64,000 nucleotides of DNA from Candidatus Caldarchaeum subterraneum (GTDB lineage Archaea; Thermoproteota; Nitrososphaeria_A; Caldarchaeales; Caldarchaeaceae): contig BA000048.1 in NCBI GenBank assembly GCA_000270325.1, positions 1,170,981 through 1,234,980 of the forward strand. The letters are read 5' to 3'. Position 1 is the stretch's first letter. Each line of letters opens with the position of its first letter. The notes below the pieces were generated by a model. The model was not told where the DNA came from, did not search any database, and saw only the letters and a program-made list of their open reading frames with translations. The translations under genes were made by a program, and so were the position numbers. Positions 51,786-61,283 of the stretch are shown in pieces.

Positions 51786-52979
51786 GTGAAGAAGGTGTCA
51801 CGAAAAACCTACGTGTCTGCTTTTCTGATTGGGCTTGTATCCGTTGCAATAGCTATTGCGGTGTACTCGGTGACTGGGCGCGGCAGTCTCTGGGGGATAA
51901 CGGGAGGTGAATCCAAGATCGGCGGCCACTTATACAAGTTTCTCGGCTTACCTGTCGAGTTGCTGACCTACTATCAGCAGTTCAAGCTCGTGCCCGTTTT
52001 CTCAGACGCGGCTCAAACAATCGTGGTAGCAATATTGCTGGGCGGGGCGCTGCCGGCTCTACTGTCTGGACAGTTTCTGCTCCGACATCTACCCAACAGA
52101 TGGATGCTTCTACAGGCTGTTTCTGGCGGGTTTATGCTTGGCTATGGCTCGAGGCTTGCGCTGGGGTGCAACATCGGCAACTTCCTCTCGGCGTGGACGG
52201 CGGCAGGCATCAACGCCGTAACATTCACCGCTGCGCTGCTCGTAGGAGTTTATGCTGGCCTCAAGATTACTGAGAGGGTTTTCATGTTCCGTGCAAGGGC
52301 TCATAAATTCTCCTACCTACCTCCCACGCGGTTGCAGAGAGTTGTGGGCGCGGTGTTGGCTTTGCTGGGCGTTGCGTTGATACCTTTTCTGCCGCCTCTG
52401 GTTGCTGTGTTCTGGGCCGCGGGGATAGCGTTGGGGGCGCTGGGGACATTTTCCGGAATTTGCTTCGGCTCATGCTACCGAGACCTCGTCAAACAAGAGA
52501 TTGCGAGCTGGGTCAACGTCAAAGCGATTGGGATAATTCTTCTAACCTTCTCAACAGGAATATACGTTATCCAGCTTCTCGGAATACCTGTCAGCTTCGG
52601 CGGCGTGGTTCCCAACATTAGCCAGATACAGATAGCTCTGGGCGGCCTTATTTTCGGGGTGGGAATCGCCTTAGCGGGTTCATGCATCTACAGCACAGAG
52701 TGGAGAGCTGGAAGCGGCAGCATCTACAGCATGACGGTGTTGCTCTCGACAATTTTCCTCGGCATGCCCACTCTCGCCCTCCATTATGACTTCTGGCGGG
52801 CAATCATACCGCCCATACTGCCATCCTTCAGCCTCTACACCCTCAGCCCGACCTTAGCCTACCTTCTACCGTTGAGCTTCAGCCTCGGCCTCATAACACT
52901 TGGAATAAGCCGCGACACAGGCCTCAGACAAACACTGACAAACCTGAAAATAATCCTTCCAACATCCCATAAACACTAA
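51786..52979 (+). CDS. YeeE/YedE-family sulfur-compound transporter
   Basis: A 397-residue integral membrane protein with around ten hydrophobic segments. It has the three cysteine/glycine signatures of the YeeE/YedE sulphur transport family: GSRLALGCNIGN, FSGICFGSCYRD and GIALAGSCIYSTEWRAGSGS. Bacterial YeeE imports thiosulfate through a cysteine relay and works with a TusA-like protein, encoded here by the divergent neighbour. It begins at GTG 51786. Confidence 0.9.
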   Translation: MKKVSRKTYVSAFLIGLVSVAIAIAVYSVTGRGSLWGITGGESKIGGHLYKFLGLPVELLTYYQQFKLVPVFSDAAQTIVVAILLGGALPALLSGQFLLRHLPNRWMLLQAVSGGFMLGYGSRLALGCNIGNFLSAWTAAGINAVTFTAALLVGVYAGLKITERVFMFRARAHKFSYLPPTRLQRVVGAVLALLGVALIPFLPPLVAVFWAAGIALGALGTFSGICFGSCYRDLVKQEIASWVNVKAIGIILLTFSTGIYVIQLLGIPVSFGGVVPNISQIQIALGGLIFGVGIALAGSCIYSTEWRAGSGSIYSMTVLLSTIFLGMPTLALHYDFWRAIIPPILPSFSLYTLSPTLAYLLPLSFSLGLITLGISRDTGLRQTLTNLKIILPTSHKH

Positions 52980-53004
52980 AAACCATCTTTTTTCTCAACT
53001 TTTT

Positions 53005-54111
53005 ATGAGGGCTCTTGGAATAGATCCGGGCACGGGCAATTTCGACATCCTCTGCATCGAAGACGATGTGGACCACGTTGTTCTTGACGAAACCATTTCG
53101 TCGTCGACGGTGGCTGAGAGGCCCGCGGAGGTTGTAGAACTGGTTCTCTCCGCTTTGCCTGATGTAGTTGTCGGGCCGTCGGGCTATGGCCTCAGCTTCA
53201 AGAAACTGAGCGAAATCGATGAGAGGGATCTTGCGTTGACAACTTTGGAGAGGAGGAGCGACTATGGAGCACCTGTGCTGTCGGGTGTGAGGTCGATGCT
53301 CCGCATGCTGCGTGAAAAAAATGTGAACGGGTATACTCTGCCGGGGGTTGTCCAACTAAAATCAGTCCCCATGCACAGAAAATACAACAAAATCGACATG
53401 GGCACAGCGGACAAAACATGCGTGACAGCTTACGCGGTGTGGGACCAGTCACGGGTCCACGGAGCGCGGTATGATGAAACATGTCTGATCTGTGTGGAGA
53501 TGGGTCTGGGCTACAACGCGGCCATGGCGGTTGAGAACGGGAAAATTGTGGACGGAGTAGGGGGGACCATTTTTCCCGGTCCTGGCTATCTCTCCATCGG
53601 GCTGATGGACGGCGAGCTTGCCTATCTCTTAGACGGTTTCAGCAAAAAGACGCTTTTCGAGGGGGGTCTTTCATGGATTGCAACGGGGTCAAAGGTCGAG
53701 GTCGAAAAATTCGCCGCAGGTCTGACCACCGATTACGCCGATGCTTTCCGCTGTTTTGTCGAGGGCGTCGGTAAGGCGGTTGCTATGCTGGCGGCGGTCA
53801 TGGATAAGAGGCCACGGGAGGTTATTTTGACCGGCCGTCTTTCAAGGGTTGAATCCATACGAGAGGCCGTGGCCTCTTGGCTTCAGAGGAAGCTGGGGTT
53901 CAAGGCGAGAAGGCCCTTGAATGTTTTCGCGAAGCGTGCCAAGGATGTGGCCATGGGAGCGGCTCTGATAGCCAACGGCCTTGGAGGGGGAAAATACTCC
54001 GAGCTTGTCGAGAATCTTGAAATAAGGAGGGCGCGAGGCAGTGTTCTTGACTATGTTCGGCTGAGTGGGTTTGAGGTTGAGAAAATAATTGGTGAGCTAA
54101 GGTCTGACTGA
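53005..54111 (+). CDS. DUF1464 family ASKHA-fold protein
   Basis: A 368-residue protein of archaeal family DUF1464. The N-terminal phosphate loop GIDPGTGNFDI and later VEMGLGYNAAMAVENGKIVDGVGG and EVILTGRLSR are typical of the acetate-kinase/Hsp70 fold, hence predicted ATP-dependent kinase activity. The substrate is unknown. Its 3' end overlaps the beta-RFAP synthase gene by 15 bases. Confidence 0.85.
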   Translation: MRALGIDPGTGNFDILCIEDDVDHVVLDETISSSTVAERPAEVVELVLSALPDVVVGPSGYGLSFKKLSEIDERDLALTTLERRSDYGAPVLSGVRSMLRMLREKNVNGYTLPGVVQLKSVPMHRKYNKIDMGTADKTCVTAYAVWDQSRVHGARYDETCLICVEMGLGYNAAMAVENGKIVDGVGGTIFPGPGYLSIGLMDGELAYLLDGFSKKTLFEGGLSWIATGSKVEVEKFAAGLTTDYADAFRCFVEGVGKAVAMLAAVMDKRPREVILTGRLSRVESIREAVASWLQRKLGFKARRPLNVFAKRAKDVAMGAALIANGLGGGKYSELVENLEIRRARGSVLDYVRLSGFEVEKIIGELRSD

Positions 54112-55032
54112 GACACGTGCACCGTGGTTCACCGCGGTTGTTGCATAAACATTCCAGTTGTCGCCGAGATGCTTCCTAACCTCGAAAACCGCATTCTCGG
54201 CCTCTAAACGGTCTCCAAACAAGCCGTAGACCGCGGGCCCCCACGAGCTCTGCCCAACACCCTTCGCACCAGCCATCCGCAAAAGTTGAACAGCCTCAGC
54301 CATCCTGAAAACACCACCCTGCACAGATGCAAAATACTGTCCAACAAGCCGCTGAAGAATCGATAAACATTCCCCAAACCCTGTCAGGTCTCTCTCAAGT
54401 AATGTGGGTAAGAGGCAGCCGAGTATGAGGTGGCTTATCTCCATGCATGTCAGAGGCTCTTGAGGTGGTAGCGTAGCGAAGAGCCGCCTCTCTTGCTGCT
54501 CATCAAGGCCCATGACATCACCGGGATATGCAACAACAAACCACCAGTCCTCGGGAAACTCTAGCCTGATGAAAGAGCCGAGACCTGTGCGGTTAGCTTG
54601 TCTGGGAAGCTGGACAACGAGGCCGCCGTTTGCAAATAGATGAGTTCCAACAGAGGATACTTCACCGATTCCCAGAACCTCAGCGATACGGTGAACCTGG
54701 AACTCTACATCCATGGCCTTGCAAATTGCTGTCGCCAGCGCAAGCCGAAGCTGTGTCCGCGACCCAAACCCCCTATGTACAGGAATTCCAGACTGCACTT
54801 TTATCCCACCCTTGAATTTTTTGCCAAGGCTCCTACACAATAAGGTGACAACGTTTTCCGCCTCCTCCGAATCGATGCCTTCGACTTGTTCGCTGCTCTC
54901 GGTGTTTACCGTGACACGTAGGCTTGGCTGCTTGATAGATACTCCGACGCCTCCCCATCTCCTCCCAAAGTGCTGCCCGAGCTCGAACAACCCCATATGA
55001 AGCCTTGCGTAGGCCTCGACCTCAACAATCAA
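54097..55032 (-). CDS. beta-ribofuranosylaminobenzene 5'-phosphate synthase
   Basis: A 311-residue GHMP-fold protein of the beta-RFAP synthase family, which joins 4-hydroxybenzoate (or 4-aminobenzoate) to phosphoribosyl pyrophosphate in the first committed step of methanopterin synthesis. Motifs include the opening ARLHMGLFEL, GIPVHRGFGSRTQLRLALA (glycine-rich loop) and GAKGVGQSSWGPAVYG near the C-terminus. It overlaps DUF447 by four bases. Confidence 0.92.
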   Translation of the reverse strand: MIVEVEAYARLHMGLFELGQHFGRRWGGVGVSIKQPSLRVTVNTESSEQVEGIDSEEAENVVTLLCRSLGKKFKGGIKVQSGIPVHRGFGSRTQLRLALATAICKAMDVEFQVHRIAEVLGIGEVSSVGTHLFANGGLVVQLPRQANRTGLGSFIRLEFPEDWWFVVAYPGDVMGLDEQQERRLFATLPPQEPLTCMEISHLILGCLLPTLLERDLTGFGECLSILQRLVGQYFASVQGGVFRMAEAVQLLRMAGAKGVGQSSWGPAVYGLFGDRLEAENAVFEVRKHLGDNWNVYATTAVNHGARVSVRP

Positions 55033-55652
55033 CCCAGCACACCCAGTTTCTTCAGCTCATTTACAACCTCATCACATATTTGGAGATAAACAGGGTTGGA
55101 TGTGACACGTCTGACAAGAGCACTATAATCCAGAATCTTCTCAGCCAGCGAAACAGCTCTACTATGCTCAGAACTGTGGGCGAAGACCTTGACCCGGGTA
55201 TAGTGTATAAGCATCTCAACTATGGCGTGGCTTGCTCTTGAATATGGTCTTGTGACTGGCTGGGCGGATGTTATGGTGATGGGGGTGAGTGTGACGGTGG
55301 CTCTGTCAGGTGTGTCGGCAGAGATGTTTTCAACCACCGCTTCTATCCACGCCTCTGCTCCGTCGAGGAGTGGTGCTGTCACCTTTTCCCCTCGTCTATG
55401 TGGCAGCGGTTTATTGAAGACAGCGGCGTAGAAGTGATAGGGTTCGTTGGTGACGTTGACGGCCGCGGCTCTATGGGATAGTAGGTTTCTGTAGGTCTCT
55501 GTGTTGGTGTAGGGCTTGACGATAAGATGCTCATCGTCTATGAGGCCGCATCCCATGGCCGCGAAATGTGGCTCGCCGTTCTCTAAATAGGTCGAGACAA
55601 TCACCTCATACCAGCTGTCAGTCCTAAACCCCAGTTCCGAGACCTTTTTCAA
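55029..55652 (-). CDS. DUF447 family protein (methanopterin-associated)
   Basis: A 207-residue protein of family DUF447, predicted to have an FMN-binding split-barrel fold: WYEVIVSTYLENGEPHFAAMGCGLID near the start, then an extension ending EVVNELKKLG. In methanogens and methylotrophs this family accompanies methanopterin synthesis genes. Here it is flanked by E2 and beta-RFAP synthase with four-base overlaps on both sides. Its exact reaction is unknown. Confidence 0.85.
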   Translation of the reverse strand: MKKVSELGFRTDSWYEVIVSTYLENGEPHFAAMGCGLIDDEHLIVKPYTNTETYRNLLSHRAAAVNVTNEPYHFYAAVFNKPLPHRRGEKVTAPLLDGAEAWIEAVVENISADTPDRATVTLTPITITSAQPVTRPYSRASHAIVEMLIHYTRVKVFAHSSEHSRAVSLAEKILDYSALVRRVTSNPVYLQICDEVVNELKKLGVLG

Positions 55653-56785
55653 ACTCCCGCAGCGGCCTTGATATTTTCGAGATGATGTTTCAGAGAGTTG
55701 ACGAACCTTGCCATCGTCCCACCGTCAACAGCCCTATGGTCCATCGTAACGGCGATTTCCATCACCTGCCCAACCACCACTTTGTCGTTTTTCACCACAG
55801 GCCTTTTCTCCACACGCCCGACCCCCACGATAGCTATCTCTGGGTAATTGATTATCGGAGTTCCGGACAATGAGCCGAGGGACCCGTAGCTTGAGATGCT
55901 TATGGTTCCGCCTCTCACGTCATCGAGGGAGAGTTTTCCGTTTCGGGCCTTCTCAGCCAGCTCCTCGATATTGCGGGCAAGAGTCCATACATCTTTTGAC
56001 TCGACGTTTTTGACGATTGGCACTAGAAGCCCGTCCGGTGTGTCGACGGCTATACCGATGTTCACAGATTTCGATAGCACTATCTCGTTTCTCTCCTCGT
56101 CAATCCAGCCATTCATCGCAGGCACATCCCTCACGGCTGCAACAACAGCTTTCATAATCAGCGGCAGGTATGTCATCTTCACACCCTTCTCATCCTGCAT
56201 AGACCGGAGCTCGTCCCTTAGTTTCACGAGCTCCTCGGCGTCGACGTTTTCAAAAACCGTGACTAGAGCAGCCCGTGACTTGGCCTGCACAAGCCGGTCG
56301 GCGATGATGCGGCGAAGGCCTTTGATGGGTATCCGAGTCTCCTCAGCCGACGCTGCTCTTCTAACATCCTCTTCAGTGATTCTACCTCCTGGCCCTGTTC
56401 CCACAACCGTTGAAAGGTCTACGCCGAGCTCTTTTGCGAGCTTCTTGACGGCGGGAGTGGCCTGAACCTTTGCAGCCTTTTCAACGGGCGGAGGAGGTGA
56501 GGCAGCCTGAGTAGCTGCGCCCTTTTCCTCAACAGGTGTTTCTACCAGCTCTTCTGTCTCTATTTCGATGAATGGGTCGCCGACTTTGAGCACTTGCCCC
56601 TCTTTGGCGAGAAGCTTGGTTACCCGGCCCTTGACTGGAGATGGAATTTCAACCGTCACTTTCACTGTCATAACCTCGACCAGCGGCTGATACTTCTCCA
56701 CAAAGTCGCCTTCTTTCACCAGAAACTTCAGAACCTCACCCTCGGCTATTCCTTCTCCGACATCAGGCAGCTTGATGACAACCAT
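55649..56785 (-). CDS. 2-oxoacid dehydrogenase E2 (dihydrolipoamide acyltransferase)
   Basis: A 378-residue E2 with lipoyl domain (1-75), an Ala/Pro/Glu linker, peripheral-subunit-binding domain (about 113-145, VKKLAKELGVDLSTVVGTGPGGRITEEDV in two runs) and the catalytic domain ending with MDHRAVDGG. The lipoyl lysine is K42 in VEVMTVKVT; the aspartate usually just before it is valine here. No E1 or E3 gene lies in the window, so the substrate 2-oxoacid is unknown. Confidence 0.92.
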   Translation of the reverse strand: MVVIKLPDVGEGIAEGEVLKFLVKEGDFVEKYQPLVEVMTVKVTVEIPSPVKGRVTKLLAKEGQVLKVGDPFIEIETEELVETPVEEKGAATQAASPPPPVEKAAKVQATPAVKKLAKELGVDLSTVVGTGPGGRITEEDVRRAASAEETRIPIKGLRRIIADRLVQAKSRAALVTVFENVDAEELVKLRDELRSMQDEKGVKMTYLPLIMKAVVAAVRDVPAMNGWIDEERNEIVLSKSVNIGIAVDTPDGLLVPIVKNVESKDVWTLARNIEELAEKARNGKLSLDDVRGGTISISSYGSLGSLSGTPIINYPEIAIVGVGRVEKRPVVKNDKVVVGQVMEIAVTMDHRAVDGGTMARFVNSLKHHLENIKAAAGV

Positions 56786-56791
56786 TTCAAA

Positions 56792-57961
56792 TCATCCCTG
56801 ACTAACAGTTGAAACCGTGTTTTTTCCTTTTCGCATGGCGAGCAAGGTGAGCGAACCGGCCAAGGCCAGTGCGGCTGGATAGCCGAGAGCAACGGCGTAT
56901 CCAAACCGTTCCGCTATTAGGCCGGCTAATATTGGTGCGGTTGTGGGACCTGCGAGGCCTGCTATGAAGAACATGGTGCCAAGGTACTGTGATGCCTGTG
57001 GGCCGTGTGTTTTGACGAGGTGGCTGTAGACTAGGGGGAAATACATGGCTGTAACGAAAGCTTGAAGGGTCATGGCCACTGGGTAGACGGGGTTGTATGG
57101 GGCGAGAATCATGTAAATGTTCGAGAAGAGGTTGGCAACCGTCACGATGAGGGCAACCCTGTAAAATCCATATCTGTCATGCAGGTATCCGCCCAAAGGC
57201 TGTCCAAACACACCAAGAAACCTGCTCACACCCACAACCGTCGCCACGAAAGTTTTCTCAAGCCCAAAAGTGTCGACAAGATGCAGTGGCACTATCGCGA
57301 CGACGCCGAGATTTCCCACCAGATTGGCTATTGTGACAAGCGTTAGGGCGAGGAAGCCTGCTCCCAGTATTTTTCCACCGCTCTCCTGCACTTTAGCGGG
57401 CATCTGCCTATCCATGCGGAAGAAAAGAAGCAAACCAAGGCCTGCGAACAGTGGAATTAGAGACCACAAGGCGAACATGTAGGATACACCAGCGGCTGAG
57501 ACGAGAAACGCCAGTATGATGGGCCCGAGAGTTTGGCCCGCGGGGGCGGCAGACTCGTGCACACCTATGATGAAGCCTTGTCGACCACCTTTGAAGAGAG
57601 TCCCCAGCCACGGTATAGCCGAGGGGAGATGAAGAGAGAGAAATATGCCTGTCATAAAAACGGCCACGTAGAGGAAAAACCTGTTATCGAGTAAAGCAGC
57701 GGCAAGCATGAACGCCGCCGAGCCAAGGGCAGCAGCCGCAGCCGCGTTTCTGTACCCTGTTTTGGCGGGGATTCTTCCCGCCAACACCGCAAAGCTGTAG
57801 AAGCCGAGGTTGAGTATTCCTGGCACCGCAGCGGTCTCGGGAGTGGACAAACTGTATCGCTGGCGTAGAAAAGGCGTTATCGCAGAGATGCCCACACGTG
57901 TTCCGTGGCTCCAAAACCATGAAAACCAAGTAAACAAAAGAGCGGCAAACTTTTTCCTCAT
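56792..57961 (-). CDS. major facilitator superfamily transporter
   Basis: A 389-residue membrane protein with about twelve hydrophobic segments. The MFS loop motif appears as RQRYSLSTPE near TM1-2 and as GGYLHDRYGFYRV between TM8 and TM9, and GVHESAAPAGQTLGPII is a mid-protein helix. The substrate cannot be inferred. It is six bases from each neighbour, inside a minus-strand five-gene operon. Confidence 0.87.
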   Translation of the reverse strand: MRKKFAALLFTWFSWFWSHGTRVGISAITPFLRQRYSLSTPETAAVPGILNLGFYSFAVLAGRIPAKTGYRNAAAAAALGSAAFMLAAALLDNRFFLYVAVFMTGIFLSLHLPSAIPWLGTLFKGGRQGFIIGVHESAAPAGQTLGPIILAFLVSAAGVSYMFALWSLIPLFAGLGLLLFFRMDRQMPAKVQESGGKILGAGFLALTLVTIANLVGNLGVVAIVPLHLVDTFGLEKTFVATVVGVSRFLGVFGQPLGGYLHDRYGFYRVALIVTVANLFSNIYMILAPYNPVYPVAMTLQAFVTAMYFPLVYSHLVKTHGPQASQYLGTMFFIAGLAGPTTAPILAGLIAERFGYAVALGYPAALALAGSLTLLAMRKGKNTVSTVSQG

Positions 57962-57967
57962 AGGTGT

Positions 57968-60025
57968 TCAGCTCAGCAGTTTGACAAACTCTTCGAGACT
58001 GGTTACAGGCATTCTGCAGCTATAGTTTTCGCAGACATAGGCGGTCACAGGCCCCTTGGCTGGTTTGTCGGCCACGAGACGTGTGTATTTCTGCAGCGTG
58101 TCCCTGTTGCCGTTATGTACCACGACTACGCTTCTAAACGGCTTGAACTCCCTATATAGATGAGCCAGATATGGCCGTGCCTCCTGCGGCGACTCTGTGA
58201 CCAGCACAACCTCCATCCTACTTGTATGGAAACCCGCCAACACCGTGATAAGCCCGGTATGTTCAGCCGGCGCTGCCTCCAGCCGAGAAGCGAAGCACTT
58301 GAGCGTCTCCTCAACATATTGGAGATACTTAGTTTCTCCGGTGAGTTCGGAGAGTTTTAGAAGCGCAGCTGCGGCCAGGGTGTTTCCCGATGGCGTGGCA
58401 CCATCATAGGCATCTTTTATCCGCGTAACTCCGGCCACATCCTCCACAGTATAGTAGAACCCTCCGTCAACATTGTCCCAGAAAAGCTCAACCATCCTGT
58501 TAGCGACATCGACAGCCACCGCGAGGTATCTGGGCTCAAAGCTCACCTCAAAAACGTCAAGCAAGGCGTTGACCACGGCTGCGTAGTCGTCGAGAAAACC
58601 GTTGATGGATGCTCCGTTTTTGTATATGCGGTGGAGGGTGTTGTTAAGCCACATGTTGGAGATGATGAAGTCGATGGTTTTCAAAGCGGCGTCAAGGTAA
58701 CGCTTCTCGCCAGTGGCACGGTATCCCGTGCAAAGTGCCGAGACAGCAAAGCCGTTCCATGCGGCGATTATCTTGTCGTCTACGCCTGGTGCTGGCCTTT
58801 TCCTCCTCGCATCCAGTAGCTTGTTCTTCGCCTCTTCAAGCATTTGTTTGAGCGTAGGCTCGTCTACACCCAGCTCGGCAGCAAGCTCCGCGGTTCTTTT
58901 CCGCATCGTTAAGATGTTTTTTCCATGCTCGAAGTTGCCTGTGTCGGTCACAGCGTAGGTTTTCGCGGCAATCTTCGCCAACTCGGGGCCGAGAATTTGC
59001 CCCAATTCACCGAGTCTCCAGACATAGTATGCGCCTTCTCCCTCGGGGCTGTCTGCGTCTACCGCAGAGTAGAAGCCGCCTCCGGGATTCATCATCTCAC
59101 TCACCAGCCAGTCGAGGGTCGATGCTCCAATTTCCCGGTAGAAACTATCTCCCGTGATAAGGTAGTGATTCATGTAGACGCGGGCTAGCAGGGCGTTGTC
59201 GTAGAGCATCTTCTCAAAATGTGGCACAAGCCAAACACGGTCAGTCGAATATCTGAAGAAGCCGCCTCCAAGATGGTCGCGTAAACCGCCGCGAGCCATG
59301 TTCTCGAGAGTTGTTGAAACCATGCGGACAGCGGCTGACTCCTTCTCCAACACGCTGTAGACTTGTAGAAAGTCGAGGTATACTGGCATGGGGAACTTGG
59401 GTGCTCCGCCGAAGCCTCCGTAAAGGCTGTCGAAGGATGTGGCGAGGATGTCGAAGGCTGTGACGACGAGGTTGTGTGAAGGTGTGGTGACAGATTTTTC
59501 AGTGGTGTAGAATGATTTGAGTAAGCTGACGTTTTGCTCAGCCGCTTCCATAACCTGCTTAGGGTCTTTTCTCCAAAGCTCCGCAACTCCACGCAGTATT
59601 TCGTCGAGGCCCCGTAAACCTCCTCTCCTTCTCGGGGGGAAATATGTGCCGCCGAAAAATGGTTTCAGGTCAGGTGTGAGGAAAACAGTGAGAGGCCATC
59701 CACCATGTCCAGTCATCATGATGACAGCCTTCATATAGACCTCGTCTATGTCTGGTCTCTCCTCACGGTCCACCTTTACAGGCACAAAAAAAGTGTTGAG
59801 AAGCTCCGCTATTTTCTCGTCCTCGAAAGACTCCTTCTCCATGACGTGGCACCAGTGACATGATGAGTATCCTATGCTGAGGAAAATGGGTTTGTTCTCC
59901 CCCCTCGCCTTCTTAATGGCTTCTTCACCCCATGGATACCAGTCTACAGGATTGTAGGCATGCTGAAGAAGATAGGGGCTCCGCTCGTTGATTAACCGGT
60001 TGGGCTTATGCATGCCATCAGGCAT
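57968..60025 (-). CDS. DUF255/YyaL-type thioredoxin-fold and (alpha/alpha)6 barrel protein
   Basis: A 685-residue protein. The N-terminus has [22 protein letters not shown], then a thioredoxin-like CHWCHVME motif and [14 protein letters not shown]. The rest is a helical six-hairpin barrel region ([25 protein letters not shown] in parts). Family members (YyaL/spermatogenesis-associated 20) have unknown function. ATG 60025 is chosen because a TATA-like CATATAACT at 60050-60058 lies about 29 bases ahead; ATG at 60013 is an alternative. Confidence 0.9.
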   Translation of the reverse strand: MPDGMHKPNRLINERSPYLLQHAYNPVDWYPWGEEAIKKARGENKPIFLSIGYSSCHWCHVMEKESFEDEKIAELLNTFFVPVKVDREERPDIDEVYMKAVIMMTGHGGWPLTVFLTPDLKPFFGGTYFPPRRRGGLRGLDEILRGVAELWRKDPKQVMEAAEQNVSLLKSFYTTEKSVTTPSHNLVVTAFDILATSFDSLYGGFGGAPKFPMPVYLDFLQVYSVLEKESAAVRMVSTTLENMARGGLRDHLGGGFFRYSTDRVWLVPHFEKMLYDNALLARVYMNHYLITGDSFYREIGASTLDWLVSEMMNPGGGFYSAVDADSPEGEGAYYVWRLGELGQILGPELAKIAAKTYAVTDTGNFEHGKNILTMRKRTAELAAELGVDEPTLKQMLEEAKNKLLDARRKRPAPGVDDKIIAAWNGFAVSALCTGYRATGEKRYLDAALKTIDFIISNMWLNNTLHRIYKNGASINGFLDDYAAVVNALLDVFEVSFEPRYLAVAVDVANRMVELFWDNVDGGFYYTVEDVAGVTRIKDAYDGATPSGNTLAAAALLKLSELTGETKYLQYVEETLKCFASRLEAAPAEHTGLITVLAGFHTSRMEVVLVTESPQEARPYLAHLYREFKPFRSVVVVHNGNRDTLQKYTRLVADKPAKGPVTAYVCENYSCRMPVTSLEEFVKLLS

Positions 60026-60091
60026 GTTTATCCAGCTAAAGAGCATATTCATATAACTTGGCTTCTCGTCGGTGATGGGGCTGAGCTGTGC

Positions 60092-61183
60092 ATGGATGTT
60101 GAGAGAAGGCTTGAGCTTATCATGAGGCAGCCGACGGAGGAGGTTTTAACACCCGAGGAGCTACGGGCTCTTCTCGAGACCGAGGCATCTCCAATAGCCT
60201 ATGATGGTTTTGAGCCAAGTGGGCTGGCCCATATCCCCTTCGCTCTTCTACGTGCCATAAAGCTCCGGGACATGCTGGAAGCAGGTTGCCGCTTCAAGCT
60301 TTTGCTGGCGGATTGGCACGCGGCAATTAACAGGAAAATGGGTGGCGACCTCGAGAAAATCAGGAAAGTAGGTGAATATTTTGTAGAAGTATGGAAAGCC
60401 TCAGGCATAGACACCAGCCGCGTAGAAATCGTCTGGGCGAGCGACCTGGCCGCCGACAGAGACTACTGGCGTCTGGTTATCGAGGTGTTGCAGAACACGA
60501 CTTTGCGCCGTGTTCTCAGATGCTTGCCCATCATGGGCAGGAAAGAGGGTGAGCTGCAGGAGGCTGCCCAGCTCCTCTATCCCGGTATGCAGGTCGCGGA
60601 CATATTCAAGCTCGAGGCCAAAATATGTCAGCTCGGACTCGACCAGCGGCGAGCCAACATACTCGCTAGAGAAATCGGGCCAAAACTCGGATTCTGGAAA
60701 CCCGTGGCCGTTCACCATCACATGCTCATGGGGTTAGAGGGCCCAACGGGTCCGAAAGGTCTCGAGGAAGAGGAGAACCTCGACATCCAGATAAGCTCTA
60801 AGATGAGCAAAAGCATCCCCGAGTCAAGCATCTTTGTCCACGACGACGCCGAAACCATCAAGAGAAAAATAAACAACGCATACTGCCCACCACGACAGGC
60901 AACAGGCAACCCGGTCCTCGAATACTGCAGATACATAATCTTCCCACTCAAGCAAACAATCGTGGTTGAGCGACCTGCGAAATACGGCGGCGAAATCACC
61001 TACACCAACTATCCATCCCTCGAGAAAGACTATTTAGAAGGAAAGCTTCATCCACTCGACCTCAAAAACACCGTCGCACGCTACCTCGACGAACTCCTAT
61101 CACCGATAAGAAAATGGTTCGAGACCAATCATCGTGCAAAAGAGCTGTATGAATTTGTTAAGTCGCAGGAAATCACAAGATGA
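60092..61183 (+). CDS. tyrS: tyrosyl-tRNA synthetase
   Basis: A 363-residue class I synthetase of the archaeal/eukaryal TyrRS type. The specificity region [13 protein letters not shown] holds the HIGH equivalent; [28 protein letters not shown] and the KMSKS loop [11 protein letters not shown] follow. The ATG at 60092 matches family N-termini (RRLELIMR). The frame is open upstream to 60008 but that part faces the DUF255 promoter. Confidence 0.94.
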   Translation: MDVERRLELIMRQPTEEVLTPEELRALLETEASPIAYDGFEPSGLAHIPFALLRAIKLRDMLEAGCRFKLLLADWHAAINRKMGGDLEKIRKVGEYFVEVWKASGIDTSRVEIVWASDLAADRDYWRLVIEVLQNTTLRRVLRCLPIMGRKEGELQEAAQLLYPGMQVADIFKLEAKICQLGLDQRRANILAREIGPKLGFWKPVAVHHHMLMGLEGPTGPKGLEEEENLDIQISSKMSKSIPESSIFVHDDAETIKRKINNAYCPPRQATGNPVLEYCRYIIFPLKQTIVVERPAKYGGEITYTNYPSLEKDYLEGKLHPLDLKNTVARYLDELLSPIRKWFETNHRAKELYEFVKSQEITR

Positions 61184-61252
61184 GCAAAAAAAGGTTTTCA
61201 AGCATCTATGTTCGTCAATTGCTTACCATCATCTTTGGCCGAGAGACAAAAG

Positions 61253-61260
61253 AATATAAT
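61253..61260 (+). promoter_or_regulatory. TATA box of the ribonucleotide reductase gene
   Basis: AATATAAT is centred about 27 bases before the ATG at 61284 in the 100-base spacer after tyrS, the spacing of a leaderless promoter. Confidence 0.55.
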
Positions 61261-61283
61261 ATGCATCGTGAGTAATTGAAGCC

